From positions 1 through 64,000 of the forward strand of contig NMRB01002995.1 in the NCBI GenBank assembly GCA_002633025.1: a DNA stretch of 64,000 bases. Reading direction: 5' to 3'. The DNA comes from Notospermus geniculatus. Lineage: Eukaryota > Nemertea > Pilidiophora > Heteronemertea > Lineidae. The first letter of the stretch is position 1; each line of letters begins with the position of its first letter. The position numbers were made by a program, and so were the translations under genes. The notes under the pieces were generated by a model, which was not told the origin of the DNA, did not search any database, and was given only the letters and a program-made list of their open reading frames with translations. This document shows, in pieces, positions 10,977 through 21,520 of this stretch.

Positions 10977-11148
10977 AATAGGAGCTGTCAGCGAGTTGAC
11001 CACTAGGTGTCACGACGGCCCAATTCAATGCATCTAGCGGACCCAGTCATTATCGATCGAGCAGCAATCACGTAGATTTTCCTGTACATTGGTCCGCTGG
11101 AACTTTGCTGCCATCTGTTGGGAATATGCGCGGCTGACTGCTCCTATT
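10977..11148. mobile_element. AATAGGAGC MITE (copy 1)
   Basis: About 172 bp with inverted ends AATAGGAGCTGTCAGC and GCTGACTGCTCCTATT. Two more copies in opposite orientation lie at 62691-62862 and 63101-63272, all containing CTACGTGATTGCTGCTCGAT or its complement. Confidence 0.9.
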
Positions 11149-11217
11149 GAAGAGTTTGTAACTTTGATCTGCTGCGACTCCAGATCATGATCATCTTCAC
11201 AACTGCAGCACCGCCCA

Positions 11218-11595
11218 TAAACTCCCTACGCAGTTGTGAGTCGCGCCCCATCCGGTTTACTCGCTCTCCACAACTGCTTTACTTCGTGGAAGTCGCCGCG
11301 TTTGGTCAACAGATGGCGTCAGGGCCTGGCGCGAGTTTTACAGCCTATCAGCACGCTGCTTTCAGAACTCTTTGGCCCGTTGGCAACGGATGTTCTTGTG
11401 CTACCATGGCTACGAACCTCTCGGCCAATGAAAACGTGTCTCAGGCCAGCTTGGTTACCGGTTGCTCGGTGCTCTCATTGGTCGACTCTCTCAGCGCCAC
11501 CTGTTGACCGAACGCGGCGAATTTTACGAAGTTAAGCAGTTGTGGAGAGCAAGTAAACCGAAGGGGGCGCGGTACACAACTGCGTAGGGAGTTTA
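11218..11595. mobile_element. Mutator-like MITE with 9-bp target duplication
   Basis: 378 bp element with inverted ends of about 90 bp (TAAACTCCCTACGCAGTTGT and complement). It is flanked on both sides by CACCGCCCA (11209-11217 and 11596-11604). Long inverted repeats with a 9-bp target duplication fit Mutator-type elements. The interior is non-coding. Confidence 0.85.
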
Positions 11596-11604
11596 CACCG
11601 CCCA

Positions 11605-12465
11605 TGTGTTTCGTAATATATTGTGCTTGGAAAGATCTACCCAGTGGTTCTGACACCCGAACAGGTCACCATTTAGTCTAAGAAGTTAGGGCAACGAAGA
11701 GACCTACTGACCCATGTTGAATGGACGTCATCATGTGAGAGTCTCCTGAGAATAGGACGTCGCTTGGCTGTGATGAAACGGATGATTTCAGTGGAGCTGG
11801 CTGGCTGCAAGAAGAGAGGAGCATGAGATGAGTAGGAGGGGAAATTCAGTTCGCAAAGGTCACCGTTTTCGCTAGCAGGTCGAGTGCATTTGACTGGAAT
11901 AAAAGTTTGGTGTTCTGCCTGTCCGAAGATGCCACAATAGCAGGCTCATTGAAAGGACTGCCTTTGCAAAACGAAGTACCGACAGACTTTCAAAATTGCA
12001 GCTGTGAGGCACAGATAGTCCTGGCATTGCCGGTGTAACAGGGATCATATTCCCCCTGAAGTGTAAATCCGCTGTTATTATTCAATGAGGGATTAGGATA
12101 TATGACTCTAGAGATCATAGCCATAAAGAAGCAGGTGTGAAAGGAATCTATGCCCCCCCCCCTGGAATTCAACTCAAGTCCGGTCTTATTGTTCAGCGAG
12201 GGATTAGAACATATCGCTAGAGAGACCATGACCTTTCCAGCGAACCTTACAATAGCGGGCGATTGTTTGGCGGATCTACATTCCTAGGACGCTGATTCCT
12301 GTCACACCTGCTATTGTGTCCCGGACTTGCATCCCTAGGACTTTCTCCTCTGGTACACCAGGGTTTTGCTTTTTTTGCTGGTGGTCGCCTTTGCTGACCA
12401 CATGTCGTCAGGTTGTTGATATCTTCGAATCGAAATCCTGACACTGATGCTTTTGATATGAAATG
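11605..12465. other. Intergenic, degenerate repeats
   Basis: About 11935-12310 resembles an internally symmetrical element: CACAATAGCAGG near 11932 and CACCTGCTATTGTG near 12306 are inverted, with two degenerate inner halves each holding a TTATT.TTCA.(C/G)GAGGGATTAG stretch. Nothing coding is recognised. Confidence 0.45.
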
Positions 12466-12850
12466 TTAAAGGGACTAGGAAAATGTTTTCAAGCTTCGGT
12501 TATTACAAAATGCTAGTCTTTCATGATAAATTCCCACCGTCAATTCACTTTTTCAATTAAGTGTTAATTACTGGCACCCAGACAAATCAGTTATCACCAC
12601 ACCATGGAGCATTCACCACGTCACTGGGAACCTAATCCACATAATAGAGTACAAGCTCGCTCCATACAATACATACAGCGATAGGTTCCCAGTGACGTGG
12701 TGAATACTCCATGGTGTGGTGATGACTGATTTGTCTGGGTGCCAGTAATTAACACTTAATTGAAAAAGTGCATTGACGGTGAGAATTTATCATGAAAGAC
12801 TAGCATTTTGTAATAACCGAAGCTTGAAAAAAATTTCCTAGTCCCTTTAA
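12466..12850. mobile_element. Long-arm MITE TTAAAGGGACTAGG
   Basis: Arms of about 165 bp are nearly perfect inverted repeats (TTAAAGGGACTAGGAAAATG... and complement) around a 50-bp loop. High arm identity suggests a young element. Confidence 0.9.
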
Positions 12851-13371
12851 GGAGCTAGATCCCAGTGGCAAAGCCAGATCTCTAATATGACATTTTACAA
12901 CTGGGATTTAGGTGTATGGTATGAAATGTAGTAGTGTACATGTATGTGAAGACAGGGTATGTATGTGAAGTCAGGGTTCTAATGTTTTAGCCTATGAAAA
13001 TGCGGTTTAATTCTCAATCGTTGAGAAAACACACATTCCCGAATATCCACCACTGGTTGGTGAGCCCTCCATGCATGTGATGGGTGATAAATCCCTAGCC
13101 TCATTACCCTCGACATCGTGACCTGCATGAACGCGATAACTAGACAGAGAAATCTGGCAAGATTTGTTTTGCTCGCGTGGCCTCTGGATCAATGTCTTTA
13201 TCATCATCAGAAATGCCGCGATCTCATTTAATCTGCAATTGATATGAATAATCATTGCAAGCTATATCTCACCGAGGCTGATAAGACCATGGGTAATTAG
13301 TGCTGGTGGTGTTTTGAGTAAATTACCCAGTGCCTGTAAGATTGAGATAGTGAGCAGCCGTAGTTAGTGAC
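12851..13371. other. Intergenic, nothing firm
   Basis: One minus-strand stretch (about 13150-13235) reads ISDDDKDIDPEATRAKQIL before a stop, which looks protein-like, but an in-frame stop precedes it directly after the only good acceptor, so I do not call it a gene. Confidence 0.4.
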
Positions 13372-13711
13372 CAGGGCCCGTATTCATAAAACGACTTAAG
13401 TCTAAGTGTGACACTTATCCTTTGTTCAACACAAAAGATAAGTATCACACTTTGACTTAAGTAGTTTTATGAATATGGACCCAGGACCCATATTCATAAA
13501 ACTACTTAAGTCTACATGTATGTGAGACACTCATCCTTTGTTCAACACAAAAGATAAGTATCACACTTTGACTTAAGTAGGTTTATGAATATGGACCCTG
13601 GGCCCATGTTCATAAAACTACTTAAGTCTAAGTGTGATACTTATCTTTTGTAGTGTTGAACAAAGGATAAGTGTCACACTAGACTTAAGTACTTTTATGA
13701 ATATGGACCCA
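13372..13711. mobile_element. Three tandem GGGCCC-ATTCATAAAAC mini-palindromes
   Basis: Three hairpin elements of about 115 bp lie head to tail at 13372-13485, 13482-13601 and 13599-13711, sharing their terminal GGGCCC/GGACCC blocks. Each has TATTCATAAAACTACTTAAG-type ends and contains AAAAGATAAGT and its inverse. The third is inverted in its central part. Confidence 0.85.
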
Positions 13712-14102
13712 GGCCCAGGGCCCATATTCATTAAACCTTGCTAGTTTCAGTTGAGAAGCACTAGCAGACCCAATAGACATCTTGCGAAAGTCCGCCATGA
13801 CAGGCCAAAGGGGTAAACAAACCTTGGGCCTAGTGCATCGTACAAACGGTAAGCACAAGAGCCAACTGTACAAATGCACTTGGCCCCCTAGGCCGAGGTT
13901 AATGTTTACCCTTTCAGAGCTGTAAAATGGCCGACTTTCGCAGGATGTCTATGGCCGTCGATGACTATTATTCTGTGTGTCCTCCCCCTGCAATCCCGAA
14001 TCCGCCCTGGGCAGGAATCTCTCTGGCTCTGGCTTAATTCAAGTCTTATATCAATATTCTGTCAACACCTCCGGCTATGTACACTACAGAGATTAGTGCT
14101 AC

Positions 14103-14258
14103 AGCAATTCTGTGGCCCCATGCATGAACAGGATAACCCACATTTGGTGAAATTGACAAAATTGACCCTACCACATTATACTCTGTCTTATATGTAATTA
14201 TCTCCCAAGGTTTGAAAATGTGGGTTATCCTATTCATGCATGGGGCCACAGAATTGCG
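14103..14258. mobile_element. Foldback CAATTCTGTGGCCCCATGCA
   Basis: Inverted arms of about 45 bp (CAATTCTGTGGCCCCATGCA and complement) around an AT-rich centre. Confidence 0.85.
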
Positions 14259-16459
14259 GATTTAAGATAGGCAAGGTCGCGAGAAACAGTACGGAGCTGT
14301 TGATACAGTTTTGTTTTCTGTTGCTTGCCTATCGCTAAAGCAAATATCAACAATCAAAATGTCTTTAAAAACGCTGTATACAGTGTGACCCAAAGAAACC
14401 GCATAAGCATACTTCCACTACTCAGAGCCCAAACTGCCTACGTAGATTGATAATCATTCTAGAAGACAGAGGACTCGAGGATATCCCAATCAGGGATTCT
14501 GCCAGGATTGTCAAGAGAGAAAAAAAATTTCAAAATTTTATTTGAAAAAAAAAATTGGGGGGGGGGGGGGGGGTAACTTGATGCTCTGCTGGGCTACATT
14601 GTAGCCTAGGATTATTCGGCTGAAATGTCGGAAAATCGCGTCTAAGTTGTTCCCCTCACACTCCCTCGCTCGGCCTTCGGCCTCACTGGTCGGGCTTTGG
14701 CCGACTTCCGCGATTTTGATCTAAACTAAGTCTCATTTATGTGTCTGTAGACAGTGGTGGGCCCAAACTGTTCACACTCTTTGGTAGAATTCATGACGTG
14801 TCTTTAACTTGCATTCAGCACAGATGCCAATGTGTCTCNTTACTGACAGGCGACCTCAGTTACTTTTTTCTCACTTCACATTCAGAATTCTCCTGCTGTG
14901 TGACTACAAGAAAAATGACTAAGGTCACCCTGCAAGCGCACTAACATCATTTGCAACAGGCAAACCTGATATGAATATTAAGACCCCTCATTGTCTCTAG
15001 CGGACCAATATTAATGAGCGGCGTTCACAAGTCTTGTTAATCACGTCGAATCCCTGAGTGAGTCTGATAACCCTACAGGTGATTGACAAAAACTTTTAAT
15101 TAACTCGAAGTCACTCACTTGTGATGAGTTTTGAACAAATTCGATTGCGTTTATCAATATACTAGTACTCAGACCATGAACGTGCTGTACATAAATATCT
15201 ATGGACAGACATGAACAACACTAAAGCAAGTGGAATGGCCTTCAGCTGCAGTGATGGTGCATACTGCCCTATCAAGAGAGACTGCACTATCTACAAAATC
15301 GTTGTTTTGAGAAAAAACGTCCGAAGTTTATGGAGTTTTAACGTTATACCTGGATTCAGGGGAGGAAAGGAACCTTTTATGTGGGAAGTATAAGAATCAT
15401 GACCGCTGGAGTGACCTATGTAATAGATAGGGCAACAACTAGGCCTACAAGCTGACTGCACTAAGACTGTGTCAGGTCAGACTGCAGTACGTGGCAGATA
15501 CTGCACTCTGTCCTGACATCCGAACCCATATCTTCAGATACTGCATGACTGCACATGGTGTTTTCATGAGTTTGCACACCCTGATCATGAGGTTTAATAT
15601 TTCCAACAGGTGGAGCTGATGTAGCCAACGCCAAAAATGTGTTCATCTCAATTTGGTGAAAAAGTCAGATATTGCAGTCTCTCGTGACAGGGCAGCATAG
15701 ATCAAAGGGGCTGTGGTAATAACTATTGACAATAGGCTCTATCATAATGCATGTTAGCTTGATCATTTTCTGCCCTGTCCATCACATACTTGTAAAGTGA
15801 ATAATGAATAAGCAAAAATAAATGAGTTAATAAATAAATGAAATAAAGTAAAAGAAGTAAAATGAAATAAAATAAAAATCTCACAACAGCGAAGGCACAC
15901 ATATCGTTTTTGTGTCCAAATCGTGACTTCACACTGAAGAGGTTGTATCAAATGCATATTCATTGCTGATGAATTTGAATGGACGGCGTCTCACCTAAGA
16001 CCATCGCTTATGAATTTTTGCCAAGACTGAAAGCGACGTTTATGGAACTCATGGGGGTTGTGAAATTTGTGGAAAAAAACTCCAAACAATTTGCTCCTAA
16101 AAGTTCAGAAACGTGATAGGAATCCTTAACTGAGGTGTTCGACTTAATGTTTTTTTAAAAAATGGTCTCCTCAGGCTTTTTCAACACCCCAAAATATTGA
16201 ATATACGGTAGACTCCGCTTGCCACGTCGTTTTTTTCTGCGTGGGCAAAATTGTCTAAGTTCGAATTTTTCCCTATAAACACGAGCAGCTGATATTTGGA
16301 GCCTTTGACCAACTATGCTACCTCGGTGGACAGTTTTGTTATAACAATCCTCGTTTGAAAAGGAGCTACAAGTAAAAATTAAAAAAAGCAATGTTTCATT
16401 TCAAATAATTTCGGATTACGGCTGTCTCTCTGCTGTTTACGTTGATGATGCAGTTCACT
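14259..16459. other. Intergenic, low-complexity and unrecognised
   Basis: Holds a G-run near 14557, a single N at 14839, a GGCCTTCGGCC-rich patch near 14670, and an AT-rich AATAAAT/AAATAAA stretch at 15810-15880. The ORF at 16155-16391 has a fair acceptor (TTTTTACTTGTAG) but no recognisable content. No gene is supported. Confidence 0.45.
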
Positions 16460-16819
16460 AATGAAATGGTCCACGGACCATGTGCTCACCTGGGTGAATG
16501 TGGCAGAAGAACAAAATCCCGTTATATGATGTATCCTCATTAGATACACCTTATGATAAAAATTTGGAGATGATCCAGTCATTGGTTCAGAAGTTATTGT
16601 ACTTCTTGTGTTTTTGGTTTTGGCCACCTGGTGGCCATGCCAAGAATCGAATCGGACCGAAACTTGATGTCATAAGTCATATGACCTAGGGTATATACAT
16701 GTATGTACATTGTACATGTGCCAAGTTTCAGATCAATAGCCCCAGCGGTTACGAAAGTGCCCTGCTAACGGACGACGACGGACGCTGCACCACGACAAAA
16801 GCTCACGGGTGAGCTAAAA
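16460..16819. mobile_element. AGCTCACC...GGTCCAYGGACC element (copy 2, inverted)
   Basis: Starts with AATGGTCCACGGACCATGTG and ends CTCACGGGTGAGCTAAAAG. Directly repeated host sequence (GCAATGTTTCAT...TTTCGGATT...CTGTTTACGT.GATGATG) lies on both sides, 16387-16452 and 16822-16878, so the element sits within a local duplication. Confidence 0.75.
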
Positions 16820-16919
16820 GGCAATGTTTCATTCATTTCGGATTTCGGCTATCTCTCGTTACTGTTTACGTCGATGATGAAGTTTATTAAAACATCCCAC
16901 TATCAATCCCTTTATTTAC

Positions 16920-17027
16920 CTGTCGGTATTTGAAGACAGAGATGGCAACATCCACCACATCCAATCTGAACGTCAGAGAACGATTCGTGCCAACATCGTA
17001 ACTCTGACGTATATCGGACAGCGCCAT
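16920..17027 (-). CDS. Candidate first exon, unknown protein
   Basis: From ATG at 17025-17027 there are 36 codons (MALSDIRQSYDVG...VVDVAISVFKYRQ) ending at a good donor CAG|GTAAAT. The region is repeated at 24210-24420, where VVDIAIAVIKYQ is retained although the donor is not. I do not recognise the product. It may be a short coding exon or part of the duplicated 3' flank of the 17686-18720 gene. It lies head to head with the 17432 plus-strand exon. Confidence 0.25.
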
Positions 17028-17431
17028 ATTGCTCCGGGATCTACTTCTTCGGTCATGCTCGACAAGACTGTTCAAATCTATCGATCTGAATGATCAGAGT
17101 TACCAATTAGGGATTGTGAGTGTTGCTACACATAGAAAAATGAGTTGAAGCATGTTACCTTACCTGATGAAGGGTCACTCACGCTATAGCAGCAGGTTGA
17201 ACTTCTCAAGTGGTGAAGTGAAGGCTGGTCGGCCATTTTGTTTCGACATTGTAACGTTGTCCATCCTCGGTGTTATCACTGCCTAAAATGTGCCTTAATC
17301 CACTGAATAACTTCAGATTCTACAATAAATAAAATTATCCCACCGATATAATGCACAAAGAACCCATTTATACGTGAAAACGTATCAGCATTGGTCTGCA
17401 CTATATCATCAAGTGCGGAAGGTTACGGTCA

Positions 17432-17525
17432 ATGTCACAGACGACCCACTCACTGCGGCGAATCACTGAATTATCTCGTGATTTGCAAGATGATTACTAC
17501 GCCGAGGCTCCTATATACAGTCGAG
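17432..17525 (+). CDS. Candidate first coding exon, unknown protein
   Basis: ATG at 17432 opens 31 codons plus one base (MSQTTHSLRRITELSRDLQ, then DDYYAEAPIYSR) ending at donor G|GTAGGT. Composition is strongly protein-like, with a charged helix followed by an acidic/aromatic segment. No downstream exon was identified on the plus strand; the next kilobase is occupied on the other strand by the 17686-18720 gene. The product is not recognised. Confidence 0.35.
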
Positions 17526-17685
17526 GTAGGTTACGATGGCCGCCCGAATGTAGCCGAGTACCTCCGAAGATGACGTCGATTGCCACCACATCCCTAGGAA
17601 GACACATCTTCTGTCTTGGACTGTTTGTAGTGCGCGATCACGTTTGATTTCTTTATAAATTCAAAAAATTCCTTTGTGTTAATAG

Positions 17686-18720
17686 TCAATGCAATGCATA
17701 CTTGAGTTGAAAGACGTGTACGACATGGTCAAAAGTTTTTCTCTCTCCGGCGGAAATCGTATTTTTAATGATAAATAGTGACCAGTCAACACCAACCTGA
17801 AGCTTTCTACATAAACTCAACCCAAAACGATAGTCATGAGGTAGTATTAAACGCACTTGCTGAAATGGTGACAACTCGCTCGCTGGGCAGATGGCCTCTC
17901 TTGGTGAACAAAGTATCCTTATAATGCGAAGGAGTGGCGCTTTAGTTCTGCTTCGATAACCAATAAACAGAAGAATCTGCATGTTTTGGTTCCACTTCCA
18001 AAATATTTTTCGGATTCGTGCGTTGAAAGTTACCATTTCTTCCTTCGCTAACTTGAGTTTGTTCCCAAAACGTCGGTACAAACGCAATCGAATGGGATTC
18101 CTGATCGGTTCGAAGAGAACTAGATCGCCTTTTGACGAGATGGCATATTCCATTTCTACATGGAGTTTAAGGGGAATCCACTTTTCTAATCGAATAAAAA
18201 GCTGCGATCCATGGTCTGCAAGATTATATCTGTAAAACTGGCAAAAGAATATCTTGATATGTCTAGTGGCGCAACACGTGACAGCTGCCCCACCTCCGAG
18301 GAGTGGCGGGGCGAATGCGATAACTTTGCTTCTCCGCTTCTTACAAACATCGTTCCCAGCCTGCCTAATTTTCCCGGAGAAATTCCCTATATGTATGTCA
18401 TAGAGGCGATATTCGATAGGATTCCCTCTATGAGCGCTTTCTCTAACAAAGAATATCAAATTGTGTTTAAACATTGTTTCACAGGATTTAATGGCCCCAT
18501 CCTCCACGTAGGACCTATTTGAAATCACAGTAAGAACCTTCTTCGACATATTTATCTTGAAAACCATGACTCTATTGATGGGTGACTCCAGAGGTCTTAT
18601 CAGTTTTACCAGATATCCAGCGCTGTCATCATAAAACCACATATCTTTAGTTTCGGACTCAAGCCGTGGTTCGATCATGATATGCTGGTCTTTTGAATAC
18701 ATCAAAGTATGACCGTGTGA
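17686..18720 (-). CDS. Cluster gene 1, large beta-propeller-like exon
   Basis: Open for 344 codons from the acceptor (CTCTCTATTGTACTAG before 18720) to a stop at 17686, phase 0 like the other large exons of the cluster. There is no early ATG, so an upstream exon is required; none was found in the repeat-filled 18.7-20.4 kb. The sequence alternates short hydrophobic strands (LFIRLEKWIPL, LVLFEPIRNPIRLRLY, ILLFIGY, WSLFIIKN, HVVHVFQL) about every 45-55 residues, as in a beta-propeller. It is highly basic and has no signal peptide or transmembrane segment of its own. It is the most diverged member with 20450-21520. Function unknown; family membership rests on position, phase, length and strand pattern. 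Confidence 0.6.
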   Translation of the reverse strand, partial: SHGHTLMYSKDQHIMIEPRLESETKDMWFYDDSAGYLVKLIRPLESPINRVMVFKINMSKKVLTVISNRSYVEDGAIKSCETMFKHNLIFFVRESAHRGNPIEYRLYDIHIGNFSGKIRQAGNDVCKKRRSKVIAFAPPLLGGGAAVTCCATRHIKIFFCQFYRYNLADHGSQLFIRLEKWIPLKLHVEMEYAISSKGDLVLFEPIRNPIRLRLYRRFGNKLKLAKEEMVTFNARIRKIFWKWNQNMQILLFIGYRSRTKAPLLRIIRILCSPREAICPASELSPFQQVRLILPHDYRFGLSLCRKLQVGVDWSLFIIKNTISAGERKTFDHVVHVFQLKYALH

Positions 18721-18732
18721 CTAGTACAATAG

Positions 18733-19136
18733 AGAGGTTGCGCATCAGCCCGACTCCGACTCCGACTTCAGCTACGAGAATGAATTGCAGTCCGCTATGG
18801 ACATCCTTGGCTTGATAAAAACGATTTCATCGAAGTTTTCAATTCGTCAAACACCATAAATTGAAGGCAGAAAAATTTGTCCTTATAAATCGGAAGTGCG
18901 GATAAATAATGAATATTGAAGTGTCGTAATCCTAGTCGTTACGACTTGAAATACGACTACAATATTTGCGATTTACGTGCACTTCCGATTACGAGTCAAA
19001 ATTATTCTCCCACAAAGTTATGGCATTTTATGATTGACAAACGTCTATCAAATCGTTTTTATCAAGGGTGTCTAAAGCGGACTGCAATTCGTTCTGGTAG
19101 TTGAAGTCGGAGTCGGAGTCGGAAAGCTGCGCAACC
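18733..19136. repeat. 400-bp inverted duplication of a coding-like segment
   Basis: Arms of about 200 bp are imperfect inverted repeats meeting near 18945. Both arms, read towards the centre, keep the same open frame: PDSDSDFSYENELQSAMDIL on the left arm and SDSDSDFNYQNELQSALDTL on the right arm. This is either a foldback element carrying a gene piece or an inverted duplication of an exon. It lies immediately upstream of the 18720 acceptor. Confidence 0.7.
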
Positions 19137-19143
19137 TCGCTAT

Positions 19144-19327
19144 TAAATCGGAAAGTCGTCTCCGAATATTTCGCAAATTTTCGACCCCAATCGGGGTCTT
19201 CCTCAGGCGCTATGTAGAAGAGATCCCAGAGGTGAATGAGGTAGATCTCTTCTACGTAGCGCCTGAGGAAGACCCCGATTGGGGTCAAAAATTTGCGAAA
19301 TATTCGGAGACGACTTTCCGATTTATT
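19144..19327. mobile_element. Palindromic MITE, family A (copy 2)
   Basis: Same termini and arms as 2088-2288, with a shorter centre. Abuts the inverted duplication at 18733-19136. Confidence 0.85.
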
Positions 19328-19635
19328 GTATACTGTGTGTCGTTTTTGTGCTGTTTTTTAAAAATATCTATTCGTGTGACTAATACTTGTAATAGGAGTA
19401 CAAAAAGAACGTTATTCAAAATAGTCGTTAAAGGAGTACGGTATTGGATCTCAAATGTTATTTGCTATTTAGACCCGTGCTTAAAGCCACACAATCACGA
19501 GAGCTACCGTAGCCGTCGATTCACATTTTGGTTCGAACACTCGTTGAAAAAGTCATGTGTAAGTGGCATGCTTCCATGTGAAATAATCTGATTGATGATC
19601 GACTCTGACCACAACACTTGTTTTTCGTCATCTAA

Positions 19636-19942
19636 CTTTAACACGGGTATTTTATGTGTCTACCTGTCCCCGTGTCTACCTGTAGTTCCGAGCACCCCCA
19701 CAGACGGCGATGCAAATCGATGAGTCATGCGCATGCGTACAGGCAGTTTTCACGCCTCCAGTAGCCACTTGATTACGGAGAGTTGCGTACATGCAGTGCC
19801 CCTATCGAGGGTTATCGAACTTATTACCAATCGCATTTTAAGTAATGTAACCGCTCGTCGTGTCAACGCCGTGATTTTTCTGGTTCGGAAAAAACCCGTG
19901 TCTCAAAAAGCACGGGGTTTTAGATAGGTGTAACCAGGGCTA
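19636..19942. mobile_element. ACACGGG/GTGTAACCAGGGCTA element (copy 2, degenerate)
   Basis: The right end (GGTGTAACCAGGGCTA) and the ACCCGTGT motifs match the 7496-7877 family; the left end is eroded. The segment 19811-19942 is closely repeated at 25545-25674. Confidence 0.6.
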
Positions 19943-20449
19943 ATATGACCACCCCGGTGTAACGGTACAGAGTGTCCCCCTGTAAAAAGTGTCCACTTCT
20001 ATTGTTGAATGACGGAATAAGCGGCATGACTATAGAAAACCAATCCCCAGAGATTAGAATGTAACAATAGGATCTTTTGTTGCTGGGACAGTTTTTCCTG
20101 GGGACATTCTTTCCCTTTACACCGGTGCTGATAAGAACCACTTTTTCGCATTGTACATGAAATAGAAATCGGGTTTCTAAGGTGAAAGACATTGCTTCCA
20201 ACCAGAATCGAACCCACGGACCCTCGCATAAGGCATCAATCGCCAGCACTAAGGGGCAGCACTAGGCCGAATCCCCATCCCCCCAAAAGATGTTCTTTGG
20301 CACATGTTTAAACGAGGCGTCCATCAGTACTCTGCGCGTAGTCGAAACAATCTCCGAACCCAAATTATTTATGCGAGGGGTCACAAATAAAGGAGATACA
20401 AGTAATGAATATGAAATAGAAATCGGGTTTCTAAGATGAAATCGGGTTT
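19943..20449. other. 3' flank of cluster gene 2, with a tRNA-like SINE remnant
   Basis: A B-box on the minus strand (GGGTTCGATTCTGG, rc of about 20204-20217) lies in a tRNA-like remnant. A 40-bp direct repeat (GAAATAGAAATCGGGTTTCT...) flanks it at 20159-20199 and about 20414-20470, the second copy running into the end of the coding exon of gene 2. Confidence 0.5.
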
Positions 20450-21520
20450 CTAAGGTGAAAGACATTGCTTCAGTACGGTGTACTGGCCCTTCCCTATCTC
20501 CTCAGTATGGTTCTCGGTAACGATGAATGACAGGTAAACATGTAAACGTAGATTAACCCCTCCCCGCCCCAGATGCTGCCCCATAATACAAACGATGTCT
20601 TCAGATGCGTCAAAATGATACTGCCAATCATAAAGTGAACTCAACTTGGGATGTAGAACAACATCGACGATGGGTATTTTCGGCAACATGTCTTCAGTTT
20701 CTTCGGCATGTCCTGTATTTTTTTGACATGGCACGGTGAAACTAAGTAACATTGGTGATTTATCGATGAGTTTAGCCGGAACAAACATATTGTCATGCTT
20801 CGGATGCCCAACGACTTTCCGAAATGTAGATGAATACGGGTAGGTGTAGGGTACCTCGACAACATTTGCCTTTCGATAACTTGTGCTCAGATGATAAGTA
20901 ACAATTTTGAACCTTGATTGCCTTCGTGTTGGAAAAAATGTCAAAATTATGTTGATATCAGAAAAAAAATGACGCACAATCATTGGACTCAAACCAGCCA
21001 CAGAAATTGATGTGCCATTTCTCAAACAAAATATTTCTTTCTGTTTTTCGATGACCATATCATAAACACTGACGTACAGACGATCTAAGGATACATGTCG
21101 ACAAGATATGAGAACTTTAACCCATATTATTATCATGAAATCTGATTTGCGGTTACAAAAGTTTTTACACCTTTCACTCGCTGGTAAAGGTGTTTTTCTG
21201 GATGATTTCCCCATGACGAAGTTGTAAAACGTCAGGGAACCCGATCGGTAAATAAACGTAAGAAAATCCTCGAAGACGTTCCGCGACACGGTGAAACCTT
21301 CTCTTGTAAACATTTTTGAATAATATTTAACCGTAAATGCGTTATTATTTACTCGGTAGGCATATACTCTGACCCACAGGAAGAGACGGTCATTGCAACC
21401 GGAATGAATTATGTAGCCTTTACCTTGATGATATGACACATGTTGTGACGAAGTTGACAAGTCGATTGACGGCACCAACCGAATTTTTCGGTCAAGAATA
21501 TACTCTCTAGCAATTAAATA
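20450..21520 (-). CDS. Cluster gene 2, large beta-propeller-like exon
   Basis: 356 codons plus stop from acceptor CCCTAG (21521-21526) to 20450. The joint with the PAN-like exon at 21970-22236 is phase 0. It begins ...AREYILDRK, matching ...GEYVLEGNY at the same offset in genes 3-5. Repeating hydrophobic strands (RLFLWVRVYAY, FMIIIWVKVLIS, RLYVSVYDMVI, NIILTFF, MLLSFTVP, LHVYLSFIV) suggest five or six propeller blades; this is inference from pattern. The predicted two-exon protein is about 445 residues, close to the 423-435 of genes 3-5. Molecular function is not known. The acceptor lies right at the end of a MITE-like stretch, so the intron border is partly transposon-derived. Confidence 0.65.
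   Translation of the reverse strand, partial: YLIAREYILDRKIRLVPSIDLSTSSQHVSYHQGKGYIIHSGCNDRLFLWVRVYAYRVNNNAFTVKYYSKMFTREGFTVSRNVFEDFLTFIYRSGSLTFYNFVMGKSSRKTPLPASERCKNFCNRKSDFMIIIWVKVLISCRHVSLDRLYVSVYDMVIEKQKEIFCLRNGTSISVAGLSPMIVRHFFSDINIILTFFPTRRQSRFKIVTYHLSTSYRKANVVEVPYTYPYSSTFRKVVGHPKHDNMFVPAKLIDKSPMLLSFTVPCQKNTGHAEETEDMLPKIPIVDVVLHPKLSSLYDWQYHFDASEDIVCIMGQHLGRGGVNLRLHVYLSFIVTENHTEEIGKGQYTVLKQCLSP

Noticed and set aside
13007-13255. Possible last exon (DDDKDIDPEATRAKQIL)
   Set aside because: An in-frame stop lies just after the only good acceptor and no partner exon was found.
13372-13711. CRISPR-like array
   Set aside because: The repeated units are whole palindromic MITEs sharing ends in a eukaryotic genome, not direct repeats with unique spacers.
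16155-16391. Terminal exon with good acceptor
   Set aside because: Only one phase is open and it does not match the donor of the 16920-17027 exon; content is basic and low in complexity.
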